A DNA stretch of 32,636 nucleotides from an uncultured Lachnospiraceae bacterium (GCA_934370915.1 CAKRNI010000005.1:1-32636), one strand, 5' to 3'. Numbered from the stretch's first letter, positions 1 to 8,700 are shown. Translations and numbers: made by a program. The notes: generated from the sequence alone by a model not told the origin.

Positions 1-1046
1 TCCTTCGAGAGAGCGCGCATGTCCTCGCTCTGGCTCCCCAGAACATAAGAGAATCCCCCATTCACACTTTCTGACAGGGCGAGGACAATTTTCCCCCTCT
101 TCTCTTCCAATGCAAAGTTCACAAAGTGGCGGAGCTCCGTCATATCGTAACCATCTCTCAGCCAGCAGATTCTTTCATTTCCATCCTCTAACTGATCCGC
201 CTCGATCTTCATGAGTTTTCTTGACATTTCAGATAATTTTGCCTGTGTCATCATCAGCTCATTTTTCATTTTATCTACGGCATCTGCAGTCTTTCCAGCC
301 TTGGCAGATAACAGAACAGAAATTTTCTGGAGCTCGTCCCGCTTCTTCTCATAATCCATGACTGCCTTTTCACCGCAGAGCAGTGAGATCCTCACACCAC
401 CCTTGTAATGGATCATTGATAAAAATTTCACCAGACCGATCTCACCAGTTGTCTTTACATGCGTTCCGCAGCATGCGCAGGTATCCCCGCCCGGAATACT
501 GACGATGCGGATCTCTCCGGAAAGTTCCTTTTTGCTCCGGTAATCGATCTTTTCCAGTTCCTCTGCGGACGGAAATCCCGCATAGACCTCACGGTTCTCC
601 CAGATGATCCTGTTTGCCTTTTTCTCGATCTCCAGAAGATCCTCCCACTCTAACAATCCATTCAGGTCGATGGTGATCTCCTCCGATCCCATATGAAAAC
701 CGACGTTATCGTATCCATACTTCGCATGGATCAGTCCGGAGACAAGATGCTCGCCGGAATGTCCCTGCATATTCCGAAATCTTCTTTCCCAGTCGATCTC
801 GCCAGTCACGGTCTCACCGACAGGTAACGGTGCGTCCGTATAGTGGATGATCTCGCCCTTTACCTCATGGACCGCCGTCACATTAACGCCACCGAGTACA
901 CCCGTATCGTACGGCTGTCCGCCTCCCTCCGGAAAAAACGCTGTCTGATCAAGAACTACCTCATATCCCTTTTTTCCATCCGTACAGGAAAGAACCTTTG
1001 CCTCGAATGTGCGGGTGTAGGCGGAATCATAATATAATTTTTTCAT
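1..1046 (-). CDS. Alanyl-tRNA editing protein, AlaX-L type (partial, C-terminus beyond left edge)
   Basis: Free-standing relative of the alanyl-tRNA synthetase editing domain. The family hydrolyses Ser (or Gly) wrongly attached to tRNA-Ala in the cytoplasm. The reading frame stays open to base 1, giving 348 codons without a stop. It begins MKKLYYDSAYTRTFEAKV. Visible family marks are FPEGGGQPYDTG in the N-terminal barrel, the zinc-site pair HSGEH and CACCGTH, and then a helical linker (KKRDELQKISVLLSAKAG) leading into a DHHA1-like region (GKIVLALSES, GGFSYVLGSQ). The linker and DHHA1 part make this the long AlaX form. The ATG at 1044-1046 follows AAGGAG at good spacing. The last part of DHHA1 lies outside the window. 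The gene looks unrelated to the ATPase block. Identification is firm; which mischarged amino acid is removed is known from the family only. Confidence 0.93.
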   Translation of the reverse strand, partial: MKKLYYDSAYTRTFEAKVLSCTDGKKGYEVVLDQTAFFPEGGGQPYDTGVLGGVNVTAVHEVKGEIIHYTDAPLPVGETVTGEIDWERRFRNMQGHSGEHLVSGLIHAKYGYDNVGFHMGSEEITIDLNGLLEWEDLLEIEKKANRIIWENREVYAGFPSAEELEKIDYRSKKELSGEIRIVSIPGGDTCACCGTHVKTTGEIGLVKFLSMIHYKGGVRISLLCGEKAVMDYEKKRDELQKISVLLSAKAGKTADAVDKMKNELMMTQAKLSEMSRKLMKIEADQLEDGNERICWLRDGYDMTELRHFVNFALEEKRGKIVLALSESVNGGFSYVLGSQSEDMRALSK

Positions 1047-1127
1047 TTGTCGTATCTCCTTATAAGCATGTCATATGATGTTGAGGTCAAAAATTTTCCT
1101 GCAAGCAAGCTTGCGTCAAACTACTAT

Positions 1128-1133
1128 ATTATA
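1128..1133 (-). promoter_or_regulatory. Probable -10 box for the AlaX gene
   Basis: The minus strand reads TATAAT here, about 80 bases before the AlaX start codon. No good -35 hexamer lies at 16-18 bases, so only the -10 element is claimed. The leader would be roughly 75 bases, with a GCAAGCTTGC palindrome inside it. That is too short for a T-box riboswitch. Confidence 0.4.
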
Positions 1134-1164
1134 ATCTTAATATCGTCCTAAACTTATATTGTAA

Positions 1165-1194
1165 AAACCACCAGGAGCATCATCCCAGTGGTTT
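1165..1194 (-). terminator. Hairpin terminator after the Rpn-family nuclease gene
   Basis: AAACCAC and GTGGTTT form a 7-bp stem around a 16-base loop. On the minus strand the stem runs into GGTTTTTAC, a short U-run, and it sits about 100 bases past the stop of the nuclease gene. On the plus strand it is followed by ATTTTTAT, so it could work both ways. The remaining 1195-1293 and 1047-1164 show nothing beyond the AlaX leader. Confidence 0.55.
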
Positions 1195-1293
1195 ATTTTT
1201 ATAAATCTGAATATTTTCCATATATGATTCATGTTTTTCTCGATATTTGCAGATCTCTGCCGCTAAACATAATGGACTTTGCTGTCTCCAGAT

Positions 1294-2088
1294 TTAAAAC
1301 TGATCATTTATTTTCTTTATATAGAAATCATACATATCTGACGGGATTTTTAGAGATTCCATAGCTTTGTAAACAGAAACATGGAATGACTCCATTACAT
1401 TACGGATATTCTCGACTTGGCTGTCCTGAACCGCTTCATTTCGCATTTTCTCCATTTCTCTGCACATGATCGCCACTCCTTCCTTATCTTCTTTGAAATA
1501 TCTGACCCGATTTGCCAAAAGTTCATTGTACATATCATCAGCATTGGTACACCCAAAATCATGCATTAATCGACCCAATTTTGTTTCATCTTTGATCTGA
1601 GAGTTTACATATATGATATGGGCTTCATCTCCAAAAAATTCTCCCGTTTCTTTTACCATGCGATCTACATGATAGATTGGAAGCCCTCTTTTCATAACAT
1701 CATTCTCTGTGATAAAAATCACGTAGATTTCATTTAGTGCTTCGTATTCATCACCTGGTTCTGTAACATTCGCATCAATCAATGCGCTGTTATATCTTGC
1801 TCTTTTCACACCCGCACCTTTGTCACTTCTCTGAACTTCAACATTATATATACGATTATTTTCATCTACTGCCAAAATATCAAGTCGCACAGACCTCCCC
1901 TGTAAATTTTTAATTCCATATTGGCTGTGTGCTTTAAGAACATGAATATCGCTTCTGTTCAAAATAATCTGTAACAATAATTCTGCGCAGGGAAAATCTT
2001 CAAACACTTTTGTCATGAAATCATCATCTAATAGCCGAAAACCTCTCAATCTTTGTAAATCTTCTTTATGTTTCAACTCGAAATCCAT
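1294..2088 (-). CDS. Rpn family / PD-(D/E)XK nuclease, transposase-like
   Basis: 264-aa cytoplasmic protein of the Rpn / PDDEXK_2 family. These are recombination-promoting nuclease-like proteins, very common in many copies in clostridial genomes. The N-terminal half has the family pattern: RLLDDDFMTKVFEDFP, then GRSVRLDILAVDE followed by YNVEVQRSD. This gives the D...E-X-Q form of the nuclease core (Asp of RLD, Glu and Gln of EVQ). A central HVDRMVKETGEFFGDEAHIIYVN stretch and a helical tail follow. The upstream in-frame ATG at 2131-2133 is less likely to be used, because GAGAGGGGGGAA stands just before the ATG at 2086-2088. No terminal inverted repeats or target duplications flank it, so it is a lone gene rather than an intact element. 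Whether it is an active nuclease cannot be read from the sequence. Confidence 0.85.
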   Translation of the reverse strand: MDFELKHKEDLQRLRGFRLLDDDFMTKVFEDFPCAELLLQIILNRSDIHVLKAHSQYGIKNLQGRSVRLDILAVDENNRIYNVEVQRSDKGAGVKRARYNSALIDANVTEPGDEYEALNEIYVIFITENDVMKRGLPIYHVDRMVKETGEFFGDEAHIIYVNSQIKDETKLGRLMHDFGCTNADDMYNELLANRVRYFKEDKEGVAIMCREMEKMRNEAVQDSQVENIRNVMESFHVSVYKAMESLKIPSDMYDFYIKKINDQF

Positions 2089-2235
2089 CCATTTCCCCCC
2101 TCTCTGTTTTATTTCAATTGAGAAGACTCCCACCCCTTTCAGGTGGTGAGTAATAGCACAGAAGTTTGACTTGAATGATTATCGATAGGAGAAGTTCCTT
2201 AAAGCCACTCCACAATAAGACCAACTTACATTTTT

Positions 2236-2264
2236 ATAATATCATAAAAGCAGTTTAAAAACAA
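2236..2264 (-). promoter_or_regulatory. Sigma-A-type promoter for the nuclease gene
   Basis: On the minus strand TTGTTT (2259-2264) and TATTAT (2236-2241) are separated by 17 bases, and TGA just before the -10 box makes an extended -10. The start codon lies about 150 bases downstream. The gap 2089-2235 otherwise shows no feature. Confidence 0.5.
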
Positions 2265-2296
2265 TATAGTCCCCGTCTTTCGGCTTCTTGTTCATC

Positions 2297-3088
2297 TCAT
2301 GATACCCATGCCCCATCACCATTCACATGATACCCGTCCGGAGTAACCGTGTTTACGAAAAGTGTTCCATCGGCACCCGCATAGTACCAGATACCGTCGA
2401 CTGTAAACCACCCGGTCTTCGCATATCCATCGGCATCTAAATAGCTCCAGGTCCCGTTTGTGTTTTTCCACTCGTTGGAATGCCAGTTTCCGTCCTCCTC
2501 CATATACCACCAGCCGTTTGCGTCCTTATACCATCCGTAAGCGATCTCCGTGCTGCGGATTTTTTTCGCCTTTTTCTTCGACTTCTTCTCCGCTTCCAGA
2601 GCTTTCGCCTCAATGGCATCCATTCTCTCCTTCGCGCTCTCACCCGGTGTGCTGAGTGCGTCAAAGGTCAGGTAGATGCGGACTCCCCGGACATCGTCCT
2701 CTTCCAGCTCATCCTTTTTGATCCACTCACATTTCTCGTAAGTGCAGTCAAGCCCGCGGATCCGGATCTTATCTACCGTCTCTTTCGACAGACGGTAACC
2801 GGAACTGTAGTAGAGCTCCACCATGAGCTCCGGCGTATCCCTTCTGTCCCATTTGACCCGGTCGTTCACATAATCATATTTATGGATCGTATACTTCTCC
2901 CCGGATGTGGTGATCTCCGGGAGTGTATCATCCAGAAACTGTCCCGGCTTTGCCTGCTGCCCCTCAAGATAGAGGGAGATCTTCTGGATCCGTCCGGCTG
3001 CGGCTGCCGGAAATGCGGACAGCCCCATGCAGAGGACCGTTCCTGTGATAAGAACCGCCCGTCTGATTCTGCGCTCTGATTTTTTCAT
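2297..3088 (-). CDS. Secreted cell-wall-binding protein with choline-binding-type repeats
   Basis: 263 aa. Residues 1-31 form a signal peptide (KKSERRIRR basic start, hydrophobic core, cleavage near AFPAAAAG). Residues about 33-155 are a beta-rich domain starting RIQKISLYLEG. Residues 156-182 are a Lys/Glu/Ala-rich helical linker. From about 184 there are cell-wall-binding repeats with the usual aromatic pattern: GWYKDANGWWYM, WKNTNGTWSYLD, GWFTVDGIWYYAG. The ATG follows AGGAGG at seven bases. The N-terminal domain resembles that of the 331-aa protein encoded at 4724-5719 (compare KIDRVKLKLES), so the two are probably paralogues. The protein probably sits on peptidoglycan or wall polymers. 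No enzymatic domain is visible. Confidence 0.85.
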   Translation of the reverse strand: MKKSERRIRRAVLITGTVLCMGLSAFPAAAAGRIQKISLYLEGQQAKPGQFLDDTLPEITTSGEKYTIHKYDYVNDRVKWDRRDTPELMVELYYSSGYRLSKETVDKIRIRGLDCTYEKCEWIKKDELEEDDVRGVRIYLTFDALSTPGESAKERMDAIEAKALEAEKKSKKKAKKIRSTEIAYGWYKDANGWWYMEEDGNWHSNEWKNTNGTWSYLDADGYAKTGWFTVDGIWYYAGADGTLFVNTVTPDGYHVNGDGAWVS

Positions 3089-3170
3089 ACCTGCCTCCTG
3101 TTTTTTCAGTGTGACGATCTGTTTTTCCTGATGTCACAAAATTCATTTCTCTTATTTCATGATTTCCTGC

Positions 3171-3200
3171 GAAATTCTGACATGCCGTCCCGCATATACT
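3171..3200 (+). promoter_or_regulatory. Sigma-E-like sporulation promoter upstream of the Cys-rich gene
   Basis: CATATACT at 3193-3200 fits the Bacillus/Clostridium sigma-E -10 consensus (CATAYAHT) exactly. GAAATTC at 3171-3177 resembles the sigma-E -35 element, with a 15-base spacer. The start codon lies 33 bases downstream. Consensus matching by eye is weak proof; the value is that a second match precedes the next operon. Confidence 0.35.
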
Positions 3201-3233
3201 GAAAGTGTAAAGAAGATTTCCGGAGGAAATAAC

Positions 3234-3491
3234 ATGAGTGATTTAGCTGCTACAAACTGTGGATGTGGGTGTGACTCCCCGGCACCGGGCTGCGGCGGTG
3301 GGTGTGGCTGCAACAACAATATGATCTGGATCATCCTGCTCTTATGCTGCTGTGGCGGATGCGGACATAACGGCTGCGGCAGTGGCTGCGGCAACAGCTT
3401 CGACAACAGCTGTATCTGGATCATTCTCCTTCTCTGCTGCTGCGGCGGATGGGGAAATGGATGCGGCAACGGCTGCGGTTTCGGCTGCTAA
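3234..3491 (+). CDS. Small Cys/Gly-rich protein, chorion-class high-cysteine type
   Basis: 85 aa, of which a large share is Cys and Gly. It contains two copies of a WIILLLCCCGG unit separated by a Gly/Cys/Asn segment (GCGHNGCGSGCGNS), an N-terminal CGCGCDSPAPGCGGGCGC and a C-terminal GNGCGFGC. It resembles the short proteins annotated in clostridia as chorion class high-cysteine HCB protein 13. The name reflects composition, not a known function. The ATG at 3234-3236 is chosen because CGGAGGAAATAAC stands before it; an earlier in-frame ATG lacks such a site. The duplicated hydrophobic Leu/Ile/Cys core could insert in a membrane or cross-link. A spore-coat or exosporium role is an inference from the sigma-E-like promoter. 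Confidence 0.8.
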   Translation: MSDLAATNCGCGCDSPAPGCGGGCGCNNNMIWIILLLCCCGGCGHNGCGSGCGNSFDNSCIWIILLLCCCGGWGNGCGNGCGFGC

Positions 3492-3510
3492 GCAAGCTGC
3501 GGACCATTTC

Positions 3511-3538
3511 AGGGGGCGGTCTTTCCGCCCCTTATTTT
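3511..3538 (+). terminator. Rho-independent terminator of the Cys-rich gene
   Basis: GGGGCGG (3513-3519) pairs with CCGCCCC (3525-3531) around a five-base loop, followed by TTATTTT. It begins 20 bases after the stop codon. Confidence 0.85.
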
Positions 3539-3648
3539 GTGCCATTGGTGTTTCCACCCTCCGCCTGCCGTTTCTGTTCCTCCTTCTTCCGCTCGCACTC
3601 CTCATCGATCTCGTAAACACTGTTTCCATCTATCACAAGTCGTCCCAT
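3532..3648 (-). CDS. 38-aa conserved-looking small protein
   Basis: Short ORF on the opposite strand to its neighbours, with ATG at 3646-3648 and TAA at 3532-3534. It starts MGRLVIDGNSVYEIDEEC and then turns into a charged ERKKEEQKRQAEGG tail. I recall very similar VIDGNSVYEID-type short proteins from Lachnospiraceae, which is the main reason to call it; function is unknown. The motif has the look of a small beta-hairpin followed by a helix. A GTGGGG stretch precedes the ATG at a usable distance. The stop codon touches the distal arm of the Cys-rich gene's terminator, so the two genes converge on it. Length alone gives no support. Confidence 0.55.
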   Translation of the reverse strand: MGRLVIDGNSVYEIDEECERKKEEQKRQAEGGNTNGTK

Positions 3649-3722
3649 AAAACCCCACTTAAATTTTTCTGCCGTCTTACTGTCATTTTATTCCCCCGGA
3701 CCAGCTTTCGTGAAGATTTCCC

Positions 3723-3751
3723 GCATGAGAAAACCTTTCTCCTCATATATT
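3723..3751 (+). promoter_or_regulatory. Second sigma-E-like promoter, before the 144/104-aa gene pair
   Basis: CATATATT at 3744-3751 again matches CATAYAHT, with GCATGAG at 3723-3729 (fits the start of KHATANHT) and a 14-base spacer. The start codon follows 23 bases downstream, after AGGAGG. Confidence 0.33.
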
Positions 3752-3774
3752 GTCACATACAGGAGGTCCAAAAT

Positions 3775-4209
3775 ATGAGTGAAAAAGAATTGAAGCTAAC
3801 CGATCTGGATTATGCCACCGGCGATCACCATCTTCAGATGATGAAGGCGGCGCTCCCCTATCTGGATATCAGCAGACAGCGGGCTCTGTCCATGTTTATC
3901 AAAGCCGATGAGCTGATGCGCACAATGGAATTTTTCCGGGAGAACGATGACGGGATGCTGAGTGTCTGTGATCTGGATACGGATCATCCATCCCCTGAGG
4001 CCATGCTCGCTGCCGTCCGCCCCTACGCAAATAAACAGGAACAGGACGCCATCGACATGATGACCCGTTTTCTAAACAGCCGAAAAGGCCGGAGCAGCGC
4101 CGGGATCACGACGGACCAGCTTCTCGCGATCCTGCCCCCGGATGTGCAGGCACAATTCGAGACCCTGCAGATGGTGATCCAGAGCTTTGCGCCGGGAGGT
4201 ACCCCATGA
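3775..4209 (+). CDS. Hypothetical protein, helical, first of a coupled pair
   Basis: 144 aa, no signal peptide, no membrane segment, predicted mostly helical. The reading frame is open far upstream, but ATG 3775-3777 is preceded by AGGAGG at the right distance and is where the protein-like composition begins. Notable parts are GDHHLQMMKAALPYLDISRQRALSMFIKADELMRTMEFF, a central acidic region, and PSPEAMLAAVRPYANKQEQDAIDMMTRFLNSRKG. I do not recognise a named family. It shares a pattern with the following 104-aa protein (AL..F..ADELM.T early, then a helix ending in a pair of basic residues before a hydrophobic run). The two may be paralogues that act together. The sigma-E-like promoter hints at sporulation; this is inference. 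Confidence 0.72.
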   Translation: MSEKELKLTDLDYATGDHHLQMMKAALPYLDISRQRALSMFIKADELMRTMEFFRENDDGMLSVCDLDTDHPSPEAMLAAVRPYANKQEQDAIDMMTRFLNSRKGRSSAGITTDQLLAILPPDVQAQFETLQMVIQSFAPGGTP

Positions 4210-4520
4210 CGGAATATAACGGAAACACCCGGAACAGCCAGAGCAAAAACTGGCGATCCGACCCGCGGCTTCACAACATGGATCCCGCAAAGATCGCCCT
4301 CTTAGCCTCCTTTGCGGATGAACTTATGAAAACGCCGGATAACCGGAAGATGCAGGCCTTTCTCTCCCTGAACCAGAAGATGCGTGAAAACTCCATCTTC
4401 TTTTCCGGGAACGAGCAGGAACTCCTGTTCGAGGTCCTGACAGAAAGTCTTTCCCCTGCAGATCGTCAAAAAGCAGAGATGATCCGCCGGCTTGCCGGCA
4501 GGCTTCAGAATCCGCCGTAA
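4206..4520 (+). CDS. Hypothetical protein, helical, second of a coupled pair
   Basis: 104 aa; its ATG overlaps the TGA of the preceding gene (ATGA), so translation is probably coupled. The N-terminus is polar and Asn/Arg-rich (YNGNTRNSQSKNWRSDPRL) and the rest helical: KIALLASFADELMKTPDNRKMQAF, then LLFEVLTESLSPADRQKAEMIRRLAGRL. There is no signal peptide or membrane segment. The ADELMKT and basic C-terminal helix match the layout of the 144-aa partner. No family recognised. It ends about 70 bases before a strong inverted repeat. Confidence 0.72.
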   Translation: MTEYNGNTRNSQSKNWRSDPRLHNMDPAKIALLASFADELMKTPDNRKMQAFLSLNQKMRENSIFFSGNEQELLFEVLTESLSPADRQKAEMIRRLAGRLQNPP

Positions 4521-4589
4521 TACCGATACACCGGATCCCTTCGTCACTGTCATCTCTGATTCGTCTGTTCCAAAATACCTGCCGGCAAA

Positions 4590-4640
4590 AAGGAGGCTGC
4601 CCGGACGTGTTCTCTGTCACCATGTCCCTGCAGCCTCCTT
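4590..4640. terminator. Bidirectional terminator between convergent operons
   Basis: An 11-bp perfect stem, AAGGAGGCTGC (4590-4600) and GCAGCCTCCTT (4630-4640), encloses a 29-base loop. On the minus strand it runs into TTTTTGCC and so can end the 26-kb ATPase/surface-protein operon about 85 bases past its last stop codon. On the plus strand it follows the 104-aa gene and is trailed by a weaker CTCAATTT. Confidence 0.75.
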
Positions 4641-4723
4641 CTCAATTTACGCAGACGTTGAACCAGGGTCTGCACTTGTACGGGACCTTCAAAGCTGCCG
4701 CGGCAGCAGTGAGCCAGACATGC

Positions 4724-5719
4724 CTATGAGATCCATGCTCCTGCTGTCCCGTCGGATCCGTTTCCGAAGCGGTACACAGTTCCGTCAATGGTACGCTCTC
4801 CGGTCACCATCGCTCCTGATCCGTCCATATAATACCAGGTTCCATATGGATCCTGATACCAGCCGGTCACCATATAGCTGTTCTCATCGAACCGGTACCA
4901 GATTCCGCCGATCTCCTTCCACTGATCCTTACAATAGGACAATCCCCGGGCACTCGTGACGTAACGCCACTTCCCGGTTCCATCCTCCTGGATCCATGCG
5001 CCGGAGAATGTCTGTCCGGAATCACTTTTTCCATCCTCGGAGACAAACCGCGTTCCGGTATAGACCATTCCCGGTCCCTCGACGGTCTTGCTCTTTTTTC
5101 CGTCGCTGTTGACCGCTGTTACCATAAACGTATATAACTTTCCTTCCTTCATCTCAGAAGAAAAGTCTTTGGTGCAGCCCTTTAAGGTCTCGTTTGTTTT
5201 TTTCTTTCCATTCTCGTATAACGTCACGCTGTAGCTGGATGCCTTATAAGCAGATGCCCACTTTGCTGTGCCGCTTCCCGACCATGCAGGATCAAGCGGA
5301 ACTCCGATCCGTTTGTTCATTGGGATCATATCCACGTAAAGCCATACTTCCGAAGTTCCTTCATACTCTCTCGATACATAGCGGTAAACATCAGAACCTT
5401 TGAGATCAAAATAGGAACTTCCCTTCTTACGAAATTCATATCCGCTGTCTGCAACCAGTCCGATCTGGACACGGGCACAGTAGGAAGAATTCCAGTTATC
5501 GATATCTACTCCGTTTATGACCTCGCATCCTGTCACCGTGTAGCCTTTTCCCATATTTGTGACCTTGACCTCACCGGTCTTTGTCAGTTGGGATTCCAGC
5601 TTCAGCTTTACCCGGTCGATCTTTACAGGATCTCCTTCTGCCGCCCAGGCGCCTGACGCGAAGGTCAGGCACATGAGAAGCGTCAGGAAGAAAATTTTCA
5701 GAAATTTCAAATGTTTCAT
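4724..5719 (-). CDS. Secreted cell-wall-binding protein with Fn3-like domain, last gene of the motor operon
   Basis: 331 aa. Signal peptide in residues 1-26 (cleavage near GAWAAEG). A beta-rich domain covers about 30-135 (KIDRVKLKLESQ...), a fibronectin type III-like domain about 140-222 (WASAYKASSYSVTLYENGKK, LYTFMVTAVNSDGKKS), and choline-binding-type repeats about 238-331 (GKWRYVTS, GIWYRFDENSYMVTGWYQDPYGTWYYMDGSG). The start codon is only six bases from the stop of the 3532-aa gene, and the ribosome binding site GGGAGGAAA lies inside that gene's last codons, so co-translation with the giant protein is likely. It could tie the surface assembly to the cell wall. It is related to the 263-aa protein at 2297-3088, which lacks the Fn3-like domain. 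No catalytic site is visible. Confidence 0.85.
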   Translation of the reverse strand: MKHLKFLKIFFLTLLMCLTFASGAWAAEGDPVKIDRVKLKLESQLTKTGEVKVTNMGKGYTVTGCEVINGVDIDNWNSSYCARVQIGLVADSGYEFRKKGSSYFDLKGSDVYRYVSREYEGTSEVWLYVDMIPMNKRIGVPLDPAWSGSGTAKWASAYKASSYSVTLYENGKKKTNETLKGCTKDFSSEMKEGKLYTFMVTAVNSDGKKSKTVEGPGMVYTGTRFVSEDGKSDSGQTFSGAWIQEDGTGKWRYVTSARGLSYCKDQWKEIGGIWYRFDENSYMVTGWYQDPYGTWYYMDGSGAMVTGERTIDGTVYRFGNGSDGTAGAWIS

Positions 5720-5725
5720 GAATGT

Positions 5726-8700
5726 TTATTTCCTCCCTTCCCTCTTTTTAAGCAGAAGACCAAGGGATAAGAGAATTCCCATTGCGGAGAACGCGCCGAA
5801 GATCATGATTCCATATTTCTTGTCCTCCATGAAATCCTTGCTCTTAAGCTGCGTCTGATCCGCGATCAGACCCTGGGAAGCCATCTCCTTCACCTTGCTG
5901 TCCACACTCGTGAGACTGTCTCCGGTCTGGCTCAGATAGTCCTTTGCGGTGTAGATCCGGTAAGATCCGTCTGCCGGGTTGTAAACTGTGATCAGCTTCT
6001 TTTCTGTGACCGCACTGGATTTCAGATCACTTCCGGCTGTTTCAGACACCGCCGCAGTCTCGGATCCGGCTGTAGTCTCAGCTTCCGCTGCGTTTGCAAC
6101 TGCCTCCGTCTCCTTTGACTCCGCAGAACCGGAAGTTCCGGAACTCTCGTCTGTCGTATCCTGATCCGAAGTCAGCTGATCCGAAATCAAGTCATCAGAA
6201 GCTTTCTCTCCATAAACCTTCTCTCCGGAAGCCACGCTCTCAGAATCCGCTGCGCTGTCTTTCTCAGAACCGTTCTTCTCCGCATGGGACTTGTCCGCAG
6301 TTTCCTGTTTCTCTGTGAGATCACCCAGAGATGCAGCCGCATCCTTCTCCGTAAGATCGCGGTTCTCCGTCTGATCATTTGCAGCGTTTTCATTCTTCGA
6401 TGTGCCTGATCCATCCTGCACTGTCTTCTCCTTCAGATCCTTCGATGCATCCGCATCGTTCTCACCGGAGGAATTCTTCTTCGTCACGGAATCTTTCTCG
6501 TCTTTTGACTCGTCCGTGCCGTTTGTCTTTTCTTTCTTAGACTCAGATGTCTCGTCCTTCGATGTGCTCACACCGTTCTTCTCGTCATCTGCTGTCTTTG
6601 AGAACAGACTCTTTACCGCATCCACGATGCTGTTCCTGGATTTCTCCCTGTCACCGGTCTGCGTGGAATCGTCTTTCTCATTATGATCGGAACTGCTGTT
6701 CTTCTTATCCGGGTCATCGGAATCAGAATCTGCCGCGCTTCCGTTTCCTCCTGCTTTTCCGGAAGTTCCAGCTGCCTCTCCGCCCTCTGATGCCGTTCCT
6801 GTATAGGAAAGGATATCATCAAGGCTTCCGAGACGTCCCGTGCTCAGGTTCGTCATGAGGTTTGCAGATGCCGCATAGCCGGAATTGTTCATTCCAAACC
6901 AGCTTCCGAGATAGCTTTCCAGATACTGCCCCGCGTAATCCGCAAGGGAAAGATCCGTTCCGTTCTCCCAGGAATCTGCTTCCTCAAGAGTAAGCTCCGT
7001 TCCTGTCAGATAGTTGAATGCAAATACCTTTCCATCCTCATAACGCCCGATGGCAATATGGCTGTCATCGTGCATATTGTCGGCAAGTTCCACAATACCA
7101 CGGTTCGTGAAACCTTCCGGAAGGTGAATGGATTCATTCAGGTCATGAAGCAGTCCGTCTGTTCCGAGAACGGTCAGGTACTGGCTGTCCTGATAGGTAT
7201 CGGCAAGTACCGCGCCGTATACCATATCCGGATCCGGCTCAAGACCAAAGAGGGTTCCGTTCTTCACATAGGCGAGACGGTCAAGATCCTCCCCGTCATA
7301 GTGAATGAACTGATGGTAAACAGAAAGCTTCTCTCCATCGTAGGTGAACTCACATACCGCCTTTGGCTCCTCCCACTGAATATCCGTGAAATCGCAGTGC
7401 GATACGACACTTCCGGACTCCACATTCCAGATATCACCGTTTAAGTCAAGGGCCTGTCCATTTCTGAGATTTAAGAAGCTTCCCGCGATGGACTTGCCGG
7501 ACGCGCTCCGGATACCGGAGTTTGTCAGGTAATACTGGTCTCCCTTCCATGCCATGACAGAGGACGCAAGATCCTGTGCCAGAATATCATAGGTCTGTGT
7601 GAATCCGATCTCCGGTGCCGATAAGGTCACAACCAGCGGTGTGCTGTAATTGTACGGCATCGTGTAGACTCTCTCGGTGGTGTTGTCCACACGGAGAACC
7701 TCACCGGAACCGTCCGCCACAGACATCGCAGCCCCAACCACATCAGAAGAAAGCTCTAACGTGATGGACGCCGGACCGGATGCGGATACCCAGAGGTACT
7801 GTTCATCCGTAATGTCGCGGAGCGACAGTGTGGATGTCGTTGCGCCGGTCGGGATCGCAAGCCCCCAGTAACCCATCGTTCCATCCTGATAGTTGGATAA
7901 CATTGTGTTACCGCCCGTCGTATTCTTCGGATTCGGATACATCTCCTCACTGGTAGTTACATACGGGAATCTCGCCGCACGATTTGCTTTCTTGTCAGGC
8001 TGAATATGCATATAAACCCAGCGATTCTTATTAAATCCAAGAACCGTCTGGTATAACGCCGCCCGCTCAAATACTTCCGCATCTGTTACAAAATACTGGT
8101 ATGGAGCAATTGCTTTCGGATCGTCTTTTACTGTCGCATCAGTTTTATTAACCGGAAGCTCCAGTTTTGCATATGCCTTTCCTGTGCCTGTCCACTCGGT
8201 AATATTATTCCAGAGAGGAATATCGTTTATCTTGATGCCACCCCACACAACAGAGCTTGGGGCTGTGCTTCCTACGGTTTGAATTTCCCCTATAGATTTA
8301 CTTGGTTTCCATGATGACATATCCGTGAACTCAGAGTTATCCAGATGGAAATATCCCCACACCGTACTGCTGTTGTCATTATTTCCATTTACGTCTGCTG
8401 TCAGGATAATTTTGTTATATTGCTCACTGGAAAGATAATCATGACCCTGATCAATGATCTCGCCGCTGGAGTCCTTTCGCGGATTCCCGTTCGTCAGTCG
8501 TCCCACAAAGGAGCCTGCCTGTTCCACAGCCTTTACGGTTCCGCCGAGAACTGCTTCCTTTACATATGCGTGCGGATTCGAGTTTCCTCCTTTCGCATCA
8601 TAATAGTAATCGTACAAAATTCCTGCAAAAGAACCTGCGCCTGATCCGGTTGCCTCAACTTCCGCGTCACAGTTGATCCAGGAATACTTTCCTCCATAAG

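Noticed and set aside
1047..1140. T-box riboswitch in front of the AlaX gene
   Set aside because: The leader from the TATAAT box is only about 75 bases and has no T-box sequence or antiterminator structure.
1294..2088. Complete insertion sequence around the Rpn-type gene
   Set aside because: No terminal inverted repeats or target duplications were seen on either side; only the nuclease gene with its own promoter and terminator.
2458..3079. Long plus-strand open frames across the wall-binding protein gene
   Set aside because: They are antisense to a protein with clear signal peptide and repeats, have no ribosome binding site and look like frame shadows.
3352..3774. Upstream extension of the 144-aa protein
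   Set aside because: The frame is open further upstream, but it runs antisense-like through the Cys-rich gene and its terminator; the AGGAGG-preceded ATG at 3775 is the clear start.
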